The notes: generated by a model from the letters alone, not told the origin. A stretch of DNA of 64,000 nucleotides from Psychrobacter aestuarii (GCF_904846035.1 NZ_CAJGYT010000001.1:1-64000); one strand, 5' to 3'. Shown: positions 1-10,134, counted from the first letter of the stretch. Program-made: numbers and translations.

Positions 1-1
1 A

Positions 2-3000
2 GATACCGTGACCACAGTGACCATCGACACCCCAATTGCTGCTGACGACATCATCAATGCCGATGAAGCGGATGCGGTCAGTATCAGTGGTACTGGCGAA
101 GTCGGTGCAACGGTGGTGCTGAGCGCCAACGGGGTTACCTTAGGCAGTGCGGTGGTTGGCGCTGACGGTAACTGGAGCGCCGTGGTGGATGCCAGCGCTT
201 TGGCAGAAGGCGATGTCACGGTAACCGCAACCGCCACCGATGTGGCAGGTAACGTGGCGGTGGATACGGCTTTAGTCACGGTAGATACCTTAGCACCTGA
301 TGTCATCACCCCAGTGGTTACCGACAACGTGGCGAATGATGGCGGTCTGTTAGACCCAGCCGAGCAAGTGTTTAATGGGGACAGCACCAACGATGCCACC
401 CCAACCCTTACTGTCGCTGCTGCCGCTATCGAAGCGGGTGCCACCTTAACCTTACTGGTGGATGGCGCGCCTGTTGCGGCTGACATCATTACCAATGCCG
501 ATGGCAGTGTCAGCCTGACGCCAGTCACACCTTTGGCCGATGGGGACTACAGCTTGGGCTACCGCATCACTGACGCTGCAGGGAACAGCACTGACTCACC
601 TGTGGTTGATGTGACGGTAGATACTTCAATTATGGCAAACGACGATTTAGCTTTTGTTGACTTGGGCGCATTACAGACCACAACCTATCCTACAGTCACA
701 GACTCTGACTTCGATCTTGTCGGTCTGGCTGAAGGTACGGGCGGCGTGGAAAACCAGCTCTCTTTTACTATTAATGAAGGCACGACAGGTTCAGTGGATA
801 TCGTGGTGTCGCAATCAGCCTTAGTGACGGTCGCCGATGCCATTAACGTTGAGGTATATAATAGTAGTGGCGATCTGGTCTATGTCGGTACAACAGGCAA
901 CGACCCCTTGGTCGGTAACGCCCTTAACATTGAACTGCTTGGCTTGACAGGCACGGATACCTTGACTGCCACAGTCGATGGGCTTGCACCAGACACCTAT
1001 ACCATCGTGGTACGTAATGATGAAGGCGCGCTGGCAGCCTTGGTGAATGACTTGACCTTGACAGAGCTTGGCGAAGCGGGCGTCGTGTTGGGTGCGGACA
1101 ATCAAGCAGCGGTGCTCAATGCCATTGAGACCGCACTGAATGCCGACTCAGGTTTATTACAGCTGGGCACTGCGGTGCGCTTATTACTAGAGCCTGTATT
1201 GGATGGCACCACAGACATCGGTGCAGGGGAGCTGACAGGTCTTGTGAGCGATGTCTTGTTAATTGGTGGTCTTGGCAGTCAGCTTGATGTCGTCCTCGAT
1301 GTGATTGCCACAGAGCTGTTGTCTAACACCTTAACCTTGCTTGAGACGACAGAAGTCAGTGCAACTGTGAGTGAAACAGGCTACGCTGCGGACAGTGAGG
1401 CGACAGGCAATGTCATTGATCCAAATGATGCGGTCTATGATGAGCCAGGCGAGGATATCGTGACCTTGGATACAGCGCTGACCGCCATTACCAATGCAGA
1501 CAACGCAGCTGTGACGGTAACGCAAGTCAATGGTGTACAAACCTATACCATCGAAGGTCAATACGGCGTATTGGTAATAGATGCCAATGGTAACTACACC
1601 TACACGCCAAATGGTGCGACCGCGACGCCAGGCGCGACAGACAGCTTTACCTATACCTTGTCCGATGGGGTCACCACCGACAGCGCGGTACTTACCATTA
1701 CCTTGTCCGGTGAGCCAACGGCGCCGCAAGTGGATGATATTAACAACAACTATTCAGCAGAAGGTGTCTTACTCAGCACCACCATTATTGGTACGGCGCA
1801 AGCAGGCATTATTGTCAATGTTGATACCAATAATGACGGCGTGTTTGAAGCCACCACCACCGCAGATGCTGACGGACAGTTTAGTGTCACACTAACGCCC
1901 GCACTAGCAAACGCGGCGGACGCTGAGCTGACGGCGACCGATGGTCTGGGTAACACGTCTGTTGCCACACCTGTGGTCGGTGACACTGTCATTGATGTCG
2001 CACTAAATAGCGTCATTAATAATGCCGATACCAATGCCGATAATATCGCGGACAGCAGTAGCGTCAGTGGTACGACCGAAGCCAACGCTACCGTTGATGT
2101 ACTGGTGGACGGCGTTGTGGTCGGTAGTGGGTTGGCGGACAACTTGGGCAACTTTAGCATTACCTTTGCCCCAAGCTTACTTGCTGGTCAAACACTGAGT
2201 GTCAGTGCGACCGACAGCTATAACAACAGCGCGACCACCGCACCCGTGGTCGGTACCGGTATTCTTGCCAATCTGGATACAGACCAGCTGGATTTGGGCG
2301 CATTGGTCACCACGACGAATGTGGTGGTGGATGCCAACGATGTTCAGCTGCTTGGACTGCTCGAAGGCAATGAGAGCCCAGTCAGTAACACCACCTTTAC
2401 CGTACCAGAAGGTACAAATGGCGATGTGGTCATCACCGTAGAGCAAACCGCGCTATTGGCAGTCGCTGACGCCGTCAATGTCGAGGTGTATAACAGCAGC
2501 GGTGAGCTGGTCTATGTCGGTACGACAGGGGGCAACCCATTGGTCGGTGATGTGCTTGGCATCGACCTATTAGGCGTGACAGGCAATAATACCCTAGTGG
2601 CGACCGTCTCTGACCTTGCGCCAGATGATTACACCATTGTGGTACGTAATGATGAAAGCGCACTTGCCGACTTGGTCAATGGCTTGACGCTAGAGCAGCT
2701 CAATAACTTAGGCGTGGTTATTGATAGTAGTAATGTCGGTGTTGTGACTGATGCAATAACGGCGACTTTGGTAAGTACGCTTGGTAGCACCCTTGGTAAT
2801 ACGGTTGGTGGTACAGTCGATACTGTATTGACGAACGCTGTTTCAGGCGGCGGTATCCTTAGCGTGAATCAGGCAGTTGCGCTGATTGAAACTGCGATAC
2901 TACTACCATCACAAGAAACGGCGGCGATCAATGCATTAACCAGTGCCTTGTTATCCAACACCTTAACGCTGCTGGAATCTACTGACATCACGGCGACCCT

Positions 3001-4114
3001 AACCGCGTCTCAGTACGATGACACCACCCAAATCACAGGCAATGTCATCGACCCTGATGCTGCCGCAACTGGTGAAGCGGGTGAAGACGTGGCGCCAGCA
3101 GGTACGGCGGTAACGGAGGTCACGCTCACCACAGCGGATGGCAGTGAGATTGCCGCGACCACCACTGATGTCGGCGGGGTAACGCAATTTACCCTCGTAG
3201 GGCGGTACGGTACTTTGGTACTCAATGCCGATGGGACGTATACCTACACGGCGAATGGCGACTTTGACTCACTCGGTCAGACCGATGTCTTTAACTACAC
3301 CATTGATGATGGGGTCAATCAGTCACAAACTGAGCTGGTGATTAATCTGGGTACCACCACAGCGACGCTCACCACCGATGCCATCGTCCGTAATGACACC
3401 GACACCATCAATGTCATCGGTCGCGCAGTCGGCGTCGATGTCGGTACGACGATTGCCATCAGTATTGCCGATACCAATGGCACGACCATCAATGGCGAGG
3501 CTGTCGTGCAGTTTGGCGGCAGCTACAGCCTTGCGGTCAATGGCTCGGCGTTAACTGGCAGCATCACCACCACGGCGACTGCTGTCGATGACAATGGCAC
3601 TCCGCTGCTCGATGTGAATGGCAATACCATCATTGCTCAAGATACGGACTTCAAACAACCAACGGATGCCCTTGGCATTACCATCAATGCAGACGTCGTA
3701 CTGGGCACAGGTGATGATACCATTGATGTAGAGAGTATCTTGGGTGGTCAAATCAGCGGCGGCGATGGCTTTGATACGCTGGTGTTTACAGGTGCCGACG
3801 CCACCATCAGTCTGTCAGACATCATCGAAACCGAAGTCATCGATATCACGGGTAGTGGTGCCAACACCTTGACCATAACGTCAGAAGATGTGATTAATGC
3901 CAATGTGGGCGCGACAGGTCTCTATATCCGTGGTGGCTCTGATGATACCGTCGACCTTGGCAACACAGGCAACGACCTTACAGAAGGGGTTGGGGTCTGG
4001 ACCACCATAGGCACAACGACCGACGGAGATGGCGTGACTTACAACGTCTACTCCTTTAACAATGACCCCGCCAATCAGGTATATATCGACACCAACATTG
4101 GCAATGTTATCTAA
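2..4114 (+). CDS. Giant Bap-like type I-secreted adhesin, C-terminal part (5' end outside window)
   Basis: The reading frame is open from the window edge, so about 1370 residues of a larger protein are visible and no start can be chosen. The sequence is a chain of Ig-like beta-sandwich repeats rich in Val, Thr, Asp and Ala with almost no Cys, typical of biofilm adhesins of the Bap/LapA kind. Two pairs of Ig-like domains surround two copies of a larger module of about 360 residues. The last 150 residues contain Asp/Gly-rich stretches (GTGDDTID, SGGDGFDTL) and a non-charged C-terminus, as expected of a type I secretion signal. The next three genes encode a complete type I exporter. The likely role is surface adhesion and biofilm formation; the ligand cannot be told. 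Confidence 0.85.
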   Translation, partial: DTVTTVTIDTPIAADDIINADEADAVSISGTGEVGATVVLSANGVTLGSAVVGADGNWSAVVDASALAEGDVTVTATATDVAGNVAVDTALVTVDTLAPDVITPVVTDNVANDGGLLDPAEQVFNGDSTNDATPTLTVAAAAIEAGATLTLLVDGAPVAADIITNADGSVSLTPVTPLADGDYSLGYRITDAAGNSTDSPVVDVTVDTSIMANDDLAFVDLGALQTTTYPTVTDSDFDLVGLAEGTGGVENQLSFTINEGTTGSVDIVVSQSALVTVADAINVEVYNSSGDLVYVGTTGNDPLVGNALNIELLGLTGTDTLTATVDGLAPDTYTIVVRNDEGALAALVNDLTLTELGEAGVVLGADNQAAVLNAIETALNADSGLLQLGTAVRLLLEPVLDGTTDIGAGELTGLVSDVLLIGGLGSQLDVVLDVIATELLSNTLTLLETTEVSATVSETGYAADSEATGNVIDPNDAVYDEPGEDIVTLDTALTAITNADNAAVTVTQVNGVQTYTIEGQYGVLVIDANGNYTYTPNGATATPGATDSFTYTLSDGVTTDSAVLTITLSGEPTAPQVDDINNNYSAEGVLLSTTIIGTAQAGIIVNVDTNNDGVFEATTTADADGQFSVTLTPALANAADAELTATDGLGNTSVATPVVGDTVIDVALNSVINNADTNADNIADSSSVSGTTEANATVDVLVDGVVVGSGLADNLGNFSITFAPSLLAGQTLSVSATDSYNNSATTAPVVGTGILANLDTDQLDLGALVTTTNVVVDANDVQLLGLLEGNESPVSNTTFTVPEGTNGDVVITVEQTALLAVADAVNVEVYNSSGELVYVGTTGGNPLVGDVLGIDLLGVTGNNTLVATVSDLAPDDYTIVVRNDESALADLVNGLTLEQLNNLGVVIDSSNVGVVTDAITATLVSTLGSTLGNTVGGTVDTVLTNAVSGGGILSVNQAVALIETAILLPSQETAAINALTSALLSNTLTLLESTDITATLTASQYDDTTQITGNVIDPDAAATGEAGEDVAPAGTAVTEVTLTTADGSEIAATTTDVGGVTQFTLVGRYGTLVLNADGTYTYTANGDFDSLGQTDVFNYTIDDGVNQSQTELVINLGTTTATLTTDAIVRNDTDTINVIGRAVGVDVGTTIAISIADTNGTTINGEAVVQFGGSYSLAVNGSALTGSITTTATAVDDNGTPLLDVNGNTIIAQDTDFKQPTDALGITINADVVLGTGDDTIDVESILGGQISGGDGFDTLVFTGADATISLSDIIETEVIDITGSGANTLTITSEDVINANVGATGLYIRGGSDDTVDLGNTGNDLTEGVGVWTTIGTTTDGDGVTYNVYSFNNDPANQVYIDTNIGNVI
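632..1710 (+). repeat. Adhesin long module, copy 1
   Basis: About 360 residues starting at ANDDLAFVDLGAL and ending near VLTITL. It shares with the second copy an ordered set of landmarks: a DLGAL start, VEVYNSSG, LVYVGTTG, YTIVVRNDE, LLSNTLTLLE, GNVIDP and a YTYT(P/A)NG end segment. The organisation is that of a repeated surface domain followed by an Ig-like/VCBS-type domain. Confidence 0.75.
2261..3356 (+). repeat. Adhesin long module, copy 2
   Basis: Second copy of the long module, with the same landmarks as copy 1 (VEVYNSSG, LVYVGTTG, YTIVVRNDE, LLSNTLTLLE, GNVIDP, YTYTANG). Divergence between the copies is substantial, so the duplication is old or under diversifying exchange. Confidence 0.75.
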
Positions 4115-4127
4115 ACAATACAGCAAC

Positions 4128-4156
4128 AAAACGCCTCTGTCACAGAGGCGTTTTTA
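4128..4156 (+). terminator. Rho-independent terminator after adhesin gene
   Basis: An 11-12 bp perfect stem (aaacgcctctg / cagaggcgttt) with a 3-nt loop followed by a T run lies 13 bases after the adhesin stop codon. It separates the adhesin transcript from the exporter genes. Confidence 0.85.
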
Positions 4157-4237
4157 TTTGTGTTTTTACAGCAGACACGGTAACTTATGATAAACAAATG
4201 CCAATAAAAAAATCATGGATTTATCGTAACGCGACCT

Positions 4238-5902
4238 ATGAAAACACTGTTTTACCGCCCCCTGTACTTTTATTGCTTAGCGATAGGTCGTGCTATATTG
4301 CCATTGATACTCAGTATCACGTGCAGTATCACCGCACACGCTGAATACGAAGATTTACAAGTCAATCAGCTGATTAATGATGCCATTCAGAGCCATCCGC
4401 GCATTCAAGCGGCTATGGCGAGTCAGCAAGCGACCACCGAGGGCATTACTGCTGCAAAATTAAACTTACTTCCAGAGCCAAGCATCAGCTCAGGTTATGA
4501 TAGGGACAATGATTTTGTCTCGCAGGTCAATATTCGTCAGCCACTATGGACAGGCGGACGCTTGAGCGCCAATGTCAATCAAGCCATTTATGATGACAAA
4601 GCGGCGGTCGAGACCATCTACGAGCAGCAAAACACTGTCGCCAAGACCACCATTGACGCTTGGCAAAGCTATATCCAAGCCATCGCCCAGCAGCGCATTC
4701 ATTTGGACAACCTCAATGTACTGGCAGACTTTGAAGCCATGATGCAGCGCCGTGTGGGGCAGGGCGTCTCTGCACGTATTGAGCTGGATTTGGTGACCAA
4801 CCGTATTTTACAAGAACAAACCGCCTATCAAGGTGCGCTTGAGCAACAGCGCATTGCCGCCGCGCGTTTGTCACAGCTGACAGGGCGCGCGATGCCCACC
4901 ACAGGCAGCAGCGCCATGCCCAGCATCAAGGCACTGAGCGCCTACGCAAAGCAGCAAGCCGTCAGTCTTGAGCAGCAAGTGTTTGGACAAAACGGCTTAA
5001 ACAATCCCTCAGTGGTCAAAGCCCAATTTGAGATTGAATCGGCAAAGCAGCAAGTGCTCGCCCAGCGTGCTGCCCGCTATCCAACCCTGTACGCGCAGTA
5101 CGAGCATGCCTACTACCATGATGATGAAGATACTGACCGCGATAATGATGGCAAGTTTTCAGTAGGGCTAAGCTACAGCCCTGGTGCAGGTCTGTCCAAT
5201 TTTGCCTTGTCGCGCGCCTCAGAAGCGCAGGTCAGCAGCTTGATTCAAAGTCAAGAGGCCGCGCGCCGTGATGTTATCGAAGACATCCAAGTGCGCTACC
5301 AAAAGTTCAGTAGTGCCAAAGACCGTGAGGTGTCCTTGGTCGCTGCCGTTGCGGGTGCGCAAATGGTGGTCAGCTCTTACCGCAGGCAGTTCATTGCAGG
5401 GCGCAAGTCGTGGCTCGAAGTCCTAAACGCCGTGCGGGAACACAACGACTACCAAGTGCAGCTGGTACAGACCCGCGCAGAGCTGCTCGGCTCCTTTTAT
5501 CGGTTGCAAGTGGATTTGGGCTTGATGCCGTGGCAGAGCCAAGCGCGCAATCGCACGGCGACTGAGACTTTTAGCCCCGTCGATAGTGTCAGAACATGGC
5601 TACAGAACCAGACAGACACGCTCAAGCGGGTGGCATCATCGGCACGCCCGCGCCAAGATAGCAGCGTACGTGACCGCGTATCAAGCCCATCAGAGACAGT
5701 GGCAGAAGCCGCCGCACTTAACCTCGGCGATGGCGATACGATGCGCACCTATGCCTACCCTCAGCTCAGTACCCATGTGGCTGACGATGATGGCGCAGAT
5801 GGCGAGCTTGCTTTGGGCAGCGCGTCATACGATGCTGACGGCTTGATGAGTGACGATGTCGAAATCATGGACGAGTCGGCGCAAAATAACGAAATAAAAT
5901 AG
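4238..5902 (+). CDS. TolC-family outer membrane channel of type I secretion
   Basis: 554 residues with an N-terminal signal peptide (hydrophobic core followed by an AHA cleavage-like site near residue 40) and two homologous OEP halves rich in Gln/Ala coiled coil (roughly residues 45-215 and 240-435). It is the outer membrane channel that works with the ABC and HlyD proteins encoded next to it, most likely exporting the upstream adhesin. After residue 435 there is an unusual tail of about 115 residues, low in predicted order and acidic at its end, which standard TolC proteins lack. No strong ribosome binding site precedes the ATG. Confidence 0.88.
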   Translation: MKTLFYRPLYFYCLAIGRAILPLILSITCSITAHAEYEDLQVNQLINDAIQSHPRIQAAMASQQATTEGITAAKLNLLPEPSISSGYDRDNDFVSQVNIRQPLWTGGRLSANVNQAIYDDKAAVETIYEQQNTVAKTTIDAWQSYIQAIAQQRIHLDNLNVLADFEAMMQRRVGQGVSARIELDLVTNRILQEQTAYQGALEQQRIAAARLSQLTGRAMPTTGSSAMPSIKALSAYAKQQAVSLEQQVFGQNGLNNPSVVKAQFEIESAKQQVLAQRAARYPTLYAQYEHAYYHDDEDTDRDNDGKFSVGLSYSPGAGLSNFALSRASEAQVSSLIQSQEAARRDVIEDIQVRYQKFSSAKDREVSLVAAVAGAQMVVSSYRRQFIAGRKSWLEVLNAVREHNDYQVQLVQTRAELLGSFYRLQVDLGLMPWQSQARNRTATETFSPVDSVRTWLQNQTDTLKRVASSARPRQDSSVRDRVSSPSETVAEAAALNLGDGDTMRTYAYPQLSTHVADDDGADGELALGSASYDADGLMSDDVEIMDESAQNNEIK

Positions 5903-5971
5903 CCTAAGCAAAAAATGTAATCAAATCCCCAGCCCATTAGACCGTTTTAACGATGAATAAATGAATAAGCG

Positions 5972-8161
5972 ATGGTTATGAGTATACCGAAAGACGACAG
6001 CCCCGCAGTACGCGTTACGCCTGACATGGACGCGCCCGCCAGCCCTTCAGCCCAAACGCAGCTGGTGGAAGCATTGCGTCATCTGTTAAACGAGCAGGGC
6101 TATCCGATTGACAACATCCGCCTGCAAGACGTCATCGGTAAGCATCAACATATTGACAACAGCGCAGCACTGCGTCCAGAGCAGGTGTTTGAGATACTCC
6201 AAGAGATTGGCGTGTCCGATACGCCCGAAATCCTCAGCGCGCCCGATGCCGCTGTGCTGCCACTGCTTGCCTATCATCGCGATAAGGGCTGGGGCGTGAT
6301 AGACAGCCAGACTCCGCAGCGCCTGTGGCACTTTCGCCAAGCGGACGCGCAGCATCACATTGCCACGGACAGCTGCACCTTATTATTGCGTATCCGCTTA
6401 CAGCACACGCCGAGCAGCCAGCAGCGCCGCTCCTTCTCCGACTTGCTAAAAACCGATTTAAAGTCTTATAAAGGCATTTTGTTCGAAGCGGTCATTGCCA
6501 CCTTTTTGATTAATCTGTTGGCGCTTGCGGTGTCGCTGTTTTCGATGCAGGTGTACGACCGCGTGATTCCAACGCGCAGCGAATATACGCTCATCATTCT
6601 TGCCAGTGGCGTGTTGCTGGTGATTGTGTTCGAAGCGTTTATGAAGTTTTCACGCGCCAAGATTATGGACAAGGTGGTCGTGGGTCTGGACCAATACCTG
6701 TCCCGCGAGGTATTTCAGCGCTTATTAAAGGTGCGTATGGACCAGATGCCCGCATCGGTCGGCTCGATGGCGGCGCAGCTGCGCGGTTATGAGCAAGTGC
6801 GCAGCTTTTTTACCGCAAGTACCTTGTTTGGCATGGTCGATTTACCGATGACCATTATTTTTGTGGCACTGATTGCGGTGATTGGCTCGCCGCTTGTGGC
6901 GCTGGTGCCCGTAGTGGCGGCGGTTATTGCACTGATTATGGGTCTTTTTGCGCGGCGACGCATTGACGCACTGGCGGAGGAAGGGGCGAGCGCGTCGTAT
7001 TATAAGACAGGCTTGCTGGTCGAGGCGGTCGAAGGCGTGGAAACCATCAAAGCAGGGGCGGGCAGCTGGAAGTTTTTATCGCTCTGGCTGGATGTGATGA
7101 ATGTCACGCTCAAGAATGATTTGGACATGCGCCATGCCAATGACAATTTGACTTTTTTTACCCAGATGCTTCAGCAGGTCAGCTATGTGGGCATTGTGAT
7201 TGTCGGCTCGTTTGTGGTCATGCAAGGCGATATGACTATGGGCGGGCTGATTGCCTGCTCGATTTTGGGCGGGCGGATTTTAGCGCCCGTGATGGGCATT
7301 CCCAATTTGCTGGTACAGCACTCACACGCCCGCGCGGCACAAAAAAACATCGAGTCGTTATTTGAGCTGCCGCAAGACAATGATGGCGTCAGCTATCCAT
7401 TATCACCAAGCCGCATTATCGGGGCATATGACTGCCGCAATGTTAGTTTTAACTATCAAGACAATGAGCGTCCTGCCGTCAGTGTGCCCTCATTGTCAAT
7501 CAAAGCAGGCGAGCGCATTGCCATTCTAGGGGCGATTGGCTCAGGCAAATCGACCTTGCTCAAAATGCTGGCAGGGCTGTATGCACCAACCAAAGGACAA
7601 GTATTGCTCGATGGCTTGGACATTCAGCAGGTCAGCCGCGAAACGCTTGCCGAGCGCATCGGTTATCTGCAACAAGACCACCGCCTGTTTCAAGGGACAC
7701 TGCGCGAAAACTTACTTATCGGTATGCCAGCACCTAGTGATGATGTGCTGCGCGACGTGCTGACCAAGACAGGGCTGATGCAACTGGTGTCAAGCCACTC
7801 AAGCGGGCTTGAGCTGCCCATCAGCGAGGGCGGGCGCGGGCTATCAGGCGGACAAAAACAGCTGGTGGCGTTCACCCGCTTGCTACTTACCAAGCCCAAT
7901 GTGTTCTTGCTCGATGAGCCGACCGCCTCGATGGACAACCGTCAAGAACAGCGCTGCTTACAAGTCTTAGCCGAAGAGCTGGACGCGCAGCAGACCCTAA
8001 TAATCTCCACCCATAAGACTGCATTACTCAACCTCGTGGACAGAATCATCATCATGGACAATCAGCGCATTGTCATGGATGGTGCCAAGGCGGAAGTGCT
8101 CAAAGCCTTAACCCAGAATGAGCGCCAAAAAACCAAAGCCAGCGCCGCCGCCAGCGCATAA
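5972..8161 (+). CDS. Type I secretion ABC transporter (LapB/LssB type)
   Basis: 729 residues. The first 130 or so form a C39-peptidase-like domain without the catalytic Cys, as in exporters of RTX and Bap-like proteins. A transmembrane domain follows (about 165-440), then an ATPase with Walker A GAIGSGKST near residue 520, the LSGGQ signature near 624 and Walker B VFLLDEPTASMD near 645. The inner membrane ATPase should pair with the HlyD-like protein downstream and the TolC-like protein upstream. ATG codons at 5972 and 5978 are both possible starts. Confidence 0.92.
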   Translation: MVMSIPKDDSPAVRVTPDMDAPASPSAQTQLVEALRHLLNEQGYPIDNIRLQDVIGKHQHIDNSAALRPEQVFEILQEIGVSDTPEILSAPDAAVLPLLAYHRDKGWGVIDSQTPQRLWHFRQADAQHHIATDSCTLLLRIRLQHTPSSQQRRSFSDLLKTDLKSYKGILFEAVIATFLINLLALAVSLFSMQVYDRVIPTRSEYTLIILASGVLLVIVFEAFMKFSRAKIMDKVVVGLDQYLSREVFQRLLKVRMDQMPASVGSMAAQLRGYEQVRSFFTASTLFGMVDLPMTIIFVALIAVIGSPLVALVPVVAAVIALIMGLFARRRIDALAEEGASASYYKTGLLVEAVEGVETIKAGAGSWKFLSLWLDVMNVTLKNDLDMRHANDNLTFFTQMLQQVSYVGIVIVGSFVVMQGDMTMGGLIACSILGGRILAPVMGIPNLLVQHSHARAAQKNIESLFELPQDNDGVSYPLSPSRIIGAYDCRNVSFNYQDNERPAVSVPSLSIKAGERIAILGAIGSGKSTLLKMLAGLYAPTKGQVLLDGLDIQQVSRETLAERIGYLQQDHRLFQGTLRENLLIGMPAPSDDVLRDVLTKTGLMQLVSSHSSGLELPISEGGRGLSGGQKQLVAFTRLLLTKPNVFLLDEPTASMDNRQEQRCLQVLAEELDAQQTLIISTHKTALLNLVDRIIIMDNQRIVMDGAKAEVLKALTQNERQKTKASAAASA

Positions 8162-8219
8162 CGGTCGCGCCGCCGAACCCTGAGTACCGCTTTTATATTG
8201 TCAATAAGGTAACCCAAGC

Positions 8220-9389
8220 ATGTCCGAGCACAGCTACACGCCCATAAATCCAAAAATCAACCGTGCCAGATGGAGCATTTGGACGGCGCTGATTGGTATT
8301 GTTTTGCTGCTGGTGTGGGCATCGTTTGCCAAGATTGACCAAGTCACCCGCGCCAGTGCCACTGTGATTGCCAGCGCGCGCACCCAAGAGATTCAAGCCT
8401 CAGAAGGTGGCGTGCTGACCGAAATTGCCGTCAAAGAAGGCGAAGAGGTCAAGCGCGGTCAGCTGCTCGTAGTACTCGAAGAAGAGCGCGCCAAAGCCGC
8501 CCTTGACAACAGCGCCAGCAAAATCGCCGCCCTACAAGCCAAACTTGCCCGCCTAGAGGCAGAGATTTTTCAGACGCCGCTAAAATTTTCTGAGTCGGTC
8601 AAGGGTTATCCTGAATATGTCCAAAACCAAACCGCGCTCTACAACCGCCGCCGCCAAGCGATTAACGAAGAAGTGTCGTCACTTGAAAACATGCTGGTAT
8701 TGGCAAAACGTGAGCTTGGCATGAATGAGCCGCTGCTCGCCTATGGTGATGTGAGTCAAGCCGATGTGATTAAGCTGCGGCGACAAGTGGCAGATATCGA
8801 AGCGCAGATTAACAACAAGCGCAACGAATACTTCGAAGAAGCACAAGCGGAGATGACCAAGGCGCAAGAAGAGCTGGACACGCAAATCGAAGAGCTGCGC
8901 GACCGCGCCCAAGTGCTCGAAGAAAAGCGCTTGATGGCACCGACAGAAGGCAAAGTCAATAACATCAAGGTCACCACCATCGGCGGTGTGGTCAAGCCAG
9001 GCGAGGTCATCATGCAAATACTGCCGACCAGCAGTGACTTGGTGGTCGAAGCGGAGGTCAGCCCTGCCGATATCGCCTATGTCAAAGAAGGGCAGGACGC
9101 CACCGTCAAGCTCGATGCCTATGACTATTCGATATTCGGTGCGATGACAGGTACGGTCGAATACATCAGCCCCGATACATTGCTTGAGCAGACGCCTGAA
9201 GGGGAGCGCGCCTATTATCGCGTACTGATTGTCATCACGGGTGCAGAATTTGCAGGGCGCAGTGATGAGATAGTCATTCGCCCTGGTATGACCGCCTCGG
9301 TGGACATCAAAGCGATGGAGCGTACCGTATTGTCCTACTTGACCAAACCCATCACCAAGACACTCTCTGAGGGGCTTGGCGAGCGCTAA
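8220..9389 (+). CDS. HlyD-family periplasmic adaptor of type I secretion
   Basis: 389 residues with one N-terminal membrane helix (about residues 20-42), a biotinyl-lipoyl-like half motif around SEGGVLTEIAVKEGEEV, a long coiled coil (about 100-240), a second lipoyl half (MAPTEGKVNNIKV) and a beta-barrel end (PGMTASVDIKAMERTV). This is the usual plan of membrane fusion proteins such as LapC/HlyD. It starts 58 bases after the ABC gene and is the last gene of the exporter operon, being followed by a terminator. Confidence 0.92.
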   Translation: MSEHSYTPINPKINRARWSIWTALIGIVLLLVWASFAKIDQVTRASATVIASARTQEIQASEGGVLTEIAVKEGEEVKRGQLLVVLEEERAKAALDNSASKIAALQAKLARLEAEIFQTPLKFSESVKGYPEYVQNQTALYNRRRQAINEEVSSLENMLVLAKRELGMNEPLLAYGDVSQADVIKLRRQVADIEAQINNKRNEYFEEAQAEMTKAQEELDTQIEELRDRAQVLEEKRLMAPTEGKVNNIKVTTIGGVVKPGEVIMQILPTSSDLVVEAEVSPADIAYVKEGQDATVKLDAYDYSIFGAMTGTVEYISPDTLLEQTPEGERAYYRVLIVITGAEFAGRSDEIVIRPGMTASVDIKAMERTVLSYLTKPITKTLSEGLGER

Positions 9390-9418
9390 AGTCACGCATC
9401 AGCAAGACAAGGCACTTA

Positions 9419-9459
9419 AAAAGGGTTATAGTGTTTGATACCATAACCCTTTATTTTTT
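9419..9459 (+). terminator. Rho-independent terminator after exporter operon
   Basis: The stem aagggttat / ataaccctt with a 13-nt loop, followed by a T-rich tract, sits 30 bases after the HlyD stop codon and ahead of the DUF411 gene. Confidence 0.8.
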
Positions 9460-9499
9460 TTCATGTTTTTATGAAAACAACACCGATAAGGAGTGCGCT

Positions 9500-10105
9500 A
9501 TGTCGCCACGTAAGATTCTCCTCTCGATGCTCTTGCCTGCAACCTTGCTGATGAGCGCTTGCGACCAAGCTGAAACACCAAAAACGGATGATAGCGCGAG
9601 TACCACTGAAGCCAGCAGCAACAGCGCTGAACCTGTACAAGCGGCTGATACCACGGCAGTCAGCACGCCTGCGCCCAGCAGCAGCGATGCGCCGCAAGAC
9701 CTTGCAGGGCTAAACGCCACGGTATACAAAGATGCCAACTGCGGTTGCTGTGGTCAATGGGTGGACTACGCTGGCGCGCACGGAATGACCACGCAAGTGC
9801 AGCATCCTGTTGACTTGAGCGCTGCCAAAGACAAGTACGGCGTCCCGCAATCGGCGCGCTCGTGCCATACCACCGTCACTGATGATGGCTATGTGTTTGA
9901 AGGACACATTCCTGCCAAGTACGTGGCGCAGTTCTTAGCCAACCCACCAAAAGATGCCAAAGGTCTGGCGGTTGCAGGTATGCCAATGGGTAGCCCTGGT
10001 ATGGAATATCAAAACAAATTTGACCCTTATGATGTCCTGCAAATCAATAACGACGGCAGCACCGAGGTTTATGCCCATGTTGAGAATACCAGCCAGCAAA
10101 TGTAG
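9500..10105 (+). CDS. DUF411 lipoprotein, probable metal (copper) binding
   Basis: 201 residues from the ATG at 9500, which has a good AAGGAG site 7 bases upstream. A longer reading from GTG 9431 would run through the preceding terminator and is rejected. A lipoprotein signal with lipobox LMSAC comes first, then a Ser/Ala/Asp-rich linker, then a DUF411 domain (about residues 70-195) with the characteristic Cys cluster C81-G-C83-C84, a later SCHTT and GHIPA. DUF411 proteins are found in copper and other metal resistance clusters; metal binding is inferred from the Cys set. A DUF305 protein follows, which fits a copper-handling context. Confidence 0.85.
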   Translation: MSPRKILLSMLLPATLLMSACDQAETPKTDDSASTTEASSNSAEPVQAADTTAVSTPAPSSSDAPQDLAGLNATVYKDANCGCCGQWVDYAGAHGMTTQVQHPVDLSAAKDKYGVPQSARSCHTTVTDDGYVFEGHIPAKYVAQFLANPPKDAKGLAVAGMPMGSPGMEYQNKFDPYDVLQINNDGSTEVYAHVENTSQQM

Positions 10106-10134
10106 CCTGCCAAATGCACTATAAACATGAATAA

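Noticed and set aside
8679..9395. 238-codon minus-strand frame opposite hlyD
   Set aside because: Antisense shadow of a well-supported gene, no family features.
9431..9499. Upstream extension of the DUF411 gene from GTG
   Set aside because: It runs through a terminator hairpin, and the ATG at 9500 has a good ribosome site and starts a lipoprotein signal.
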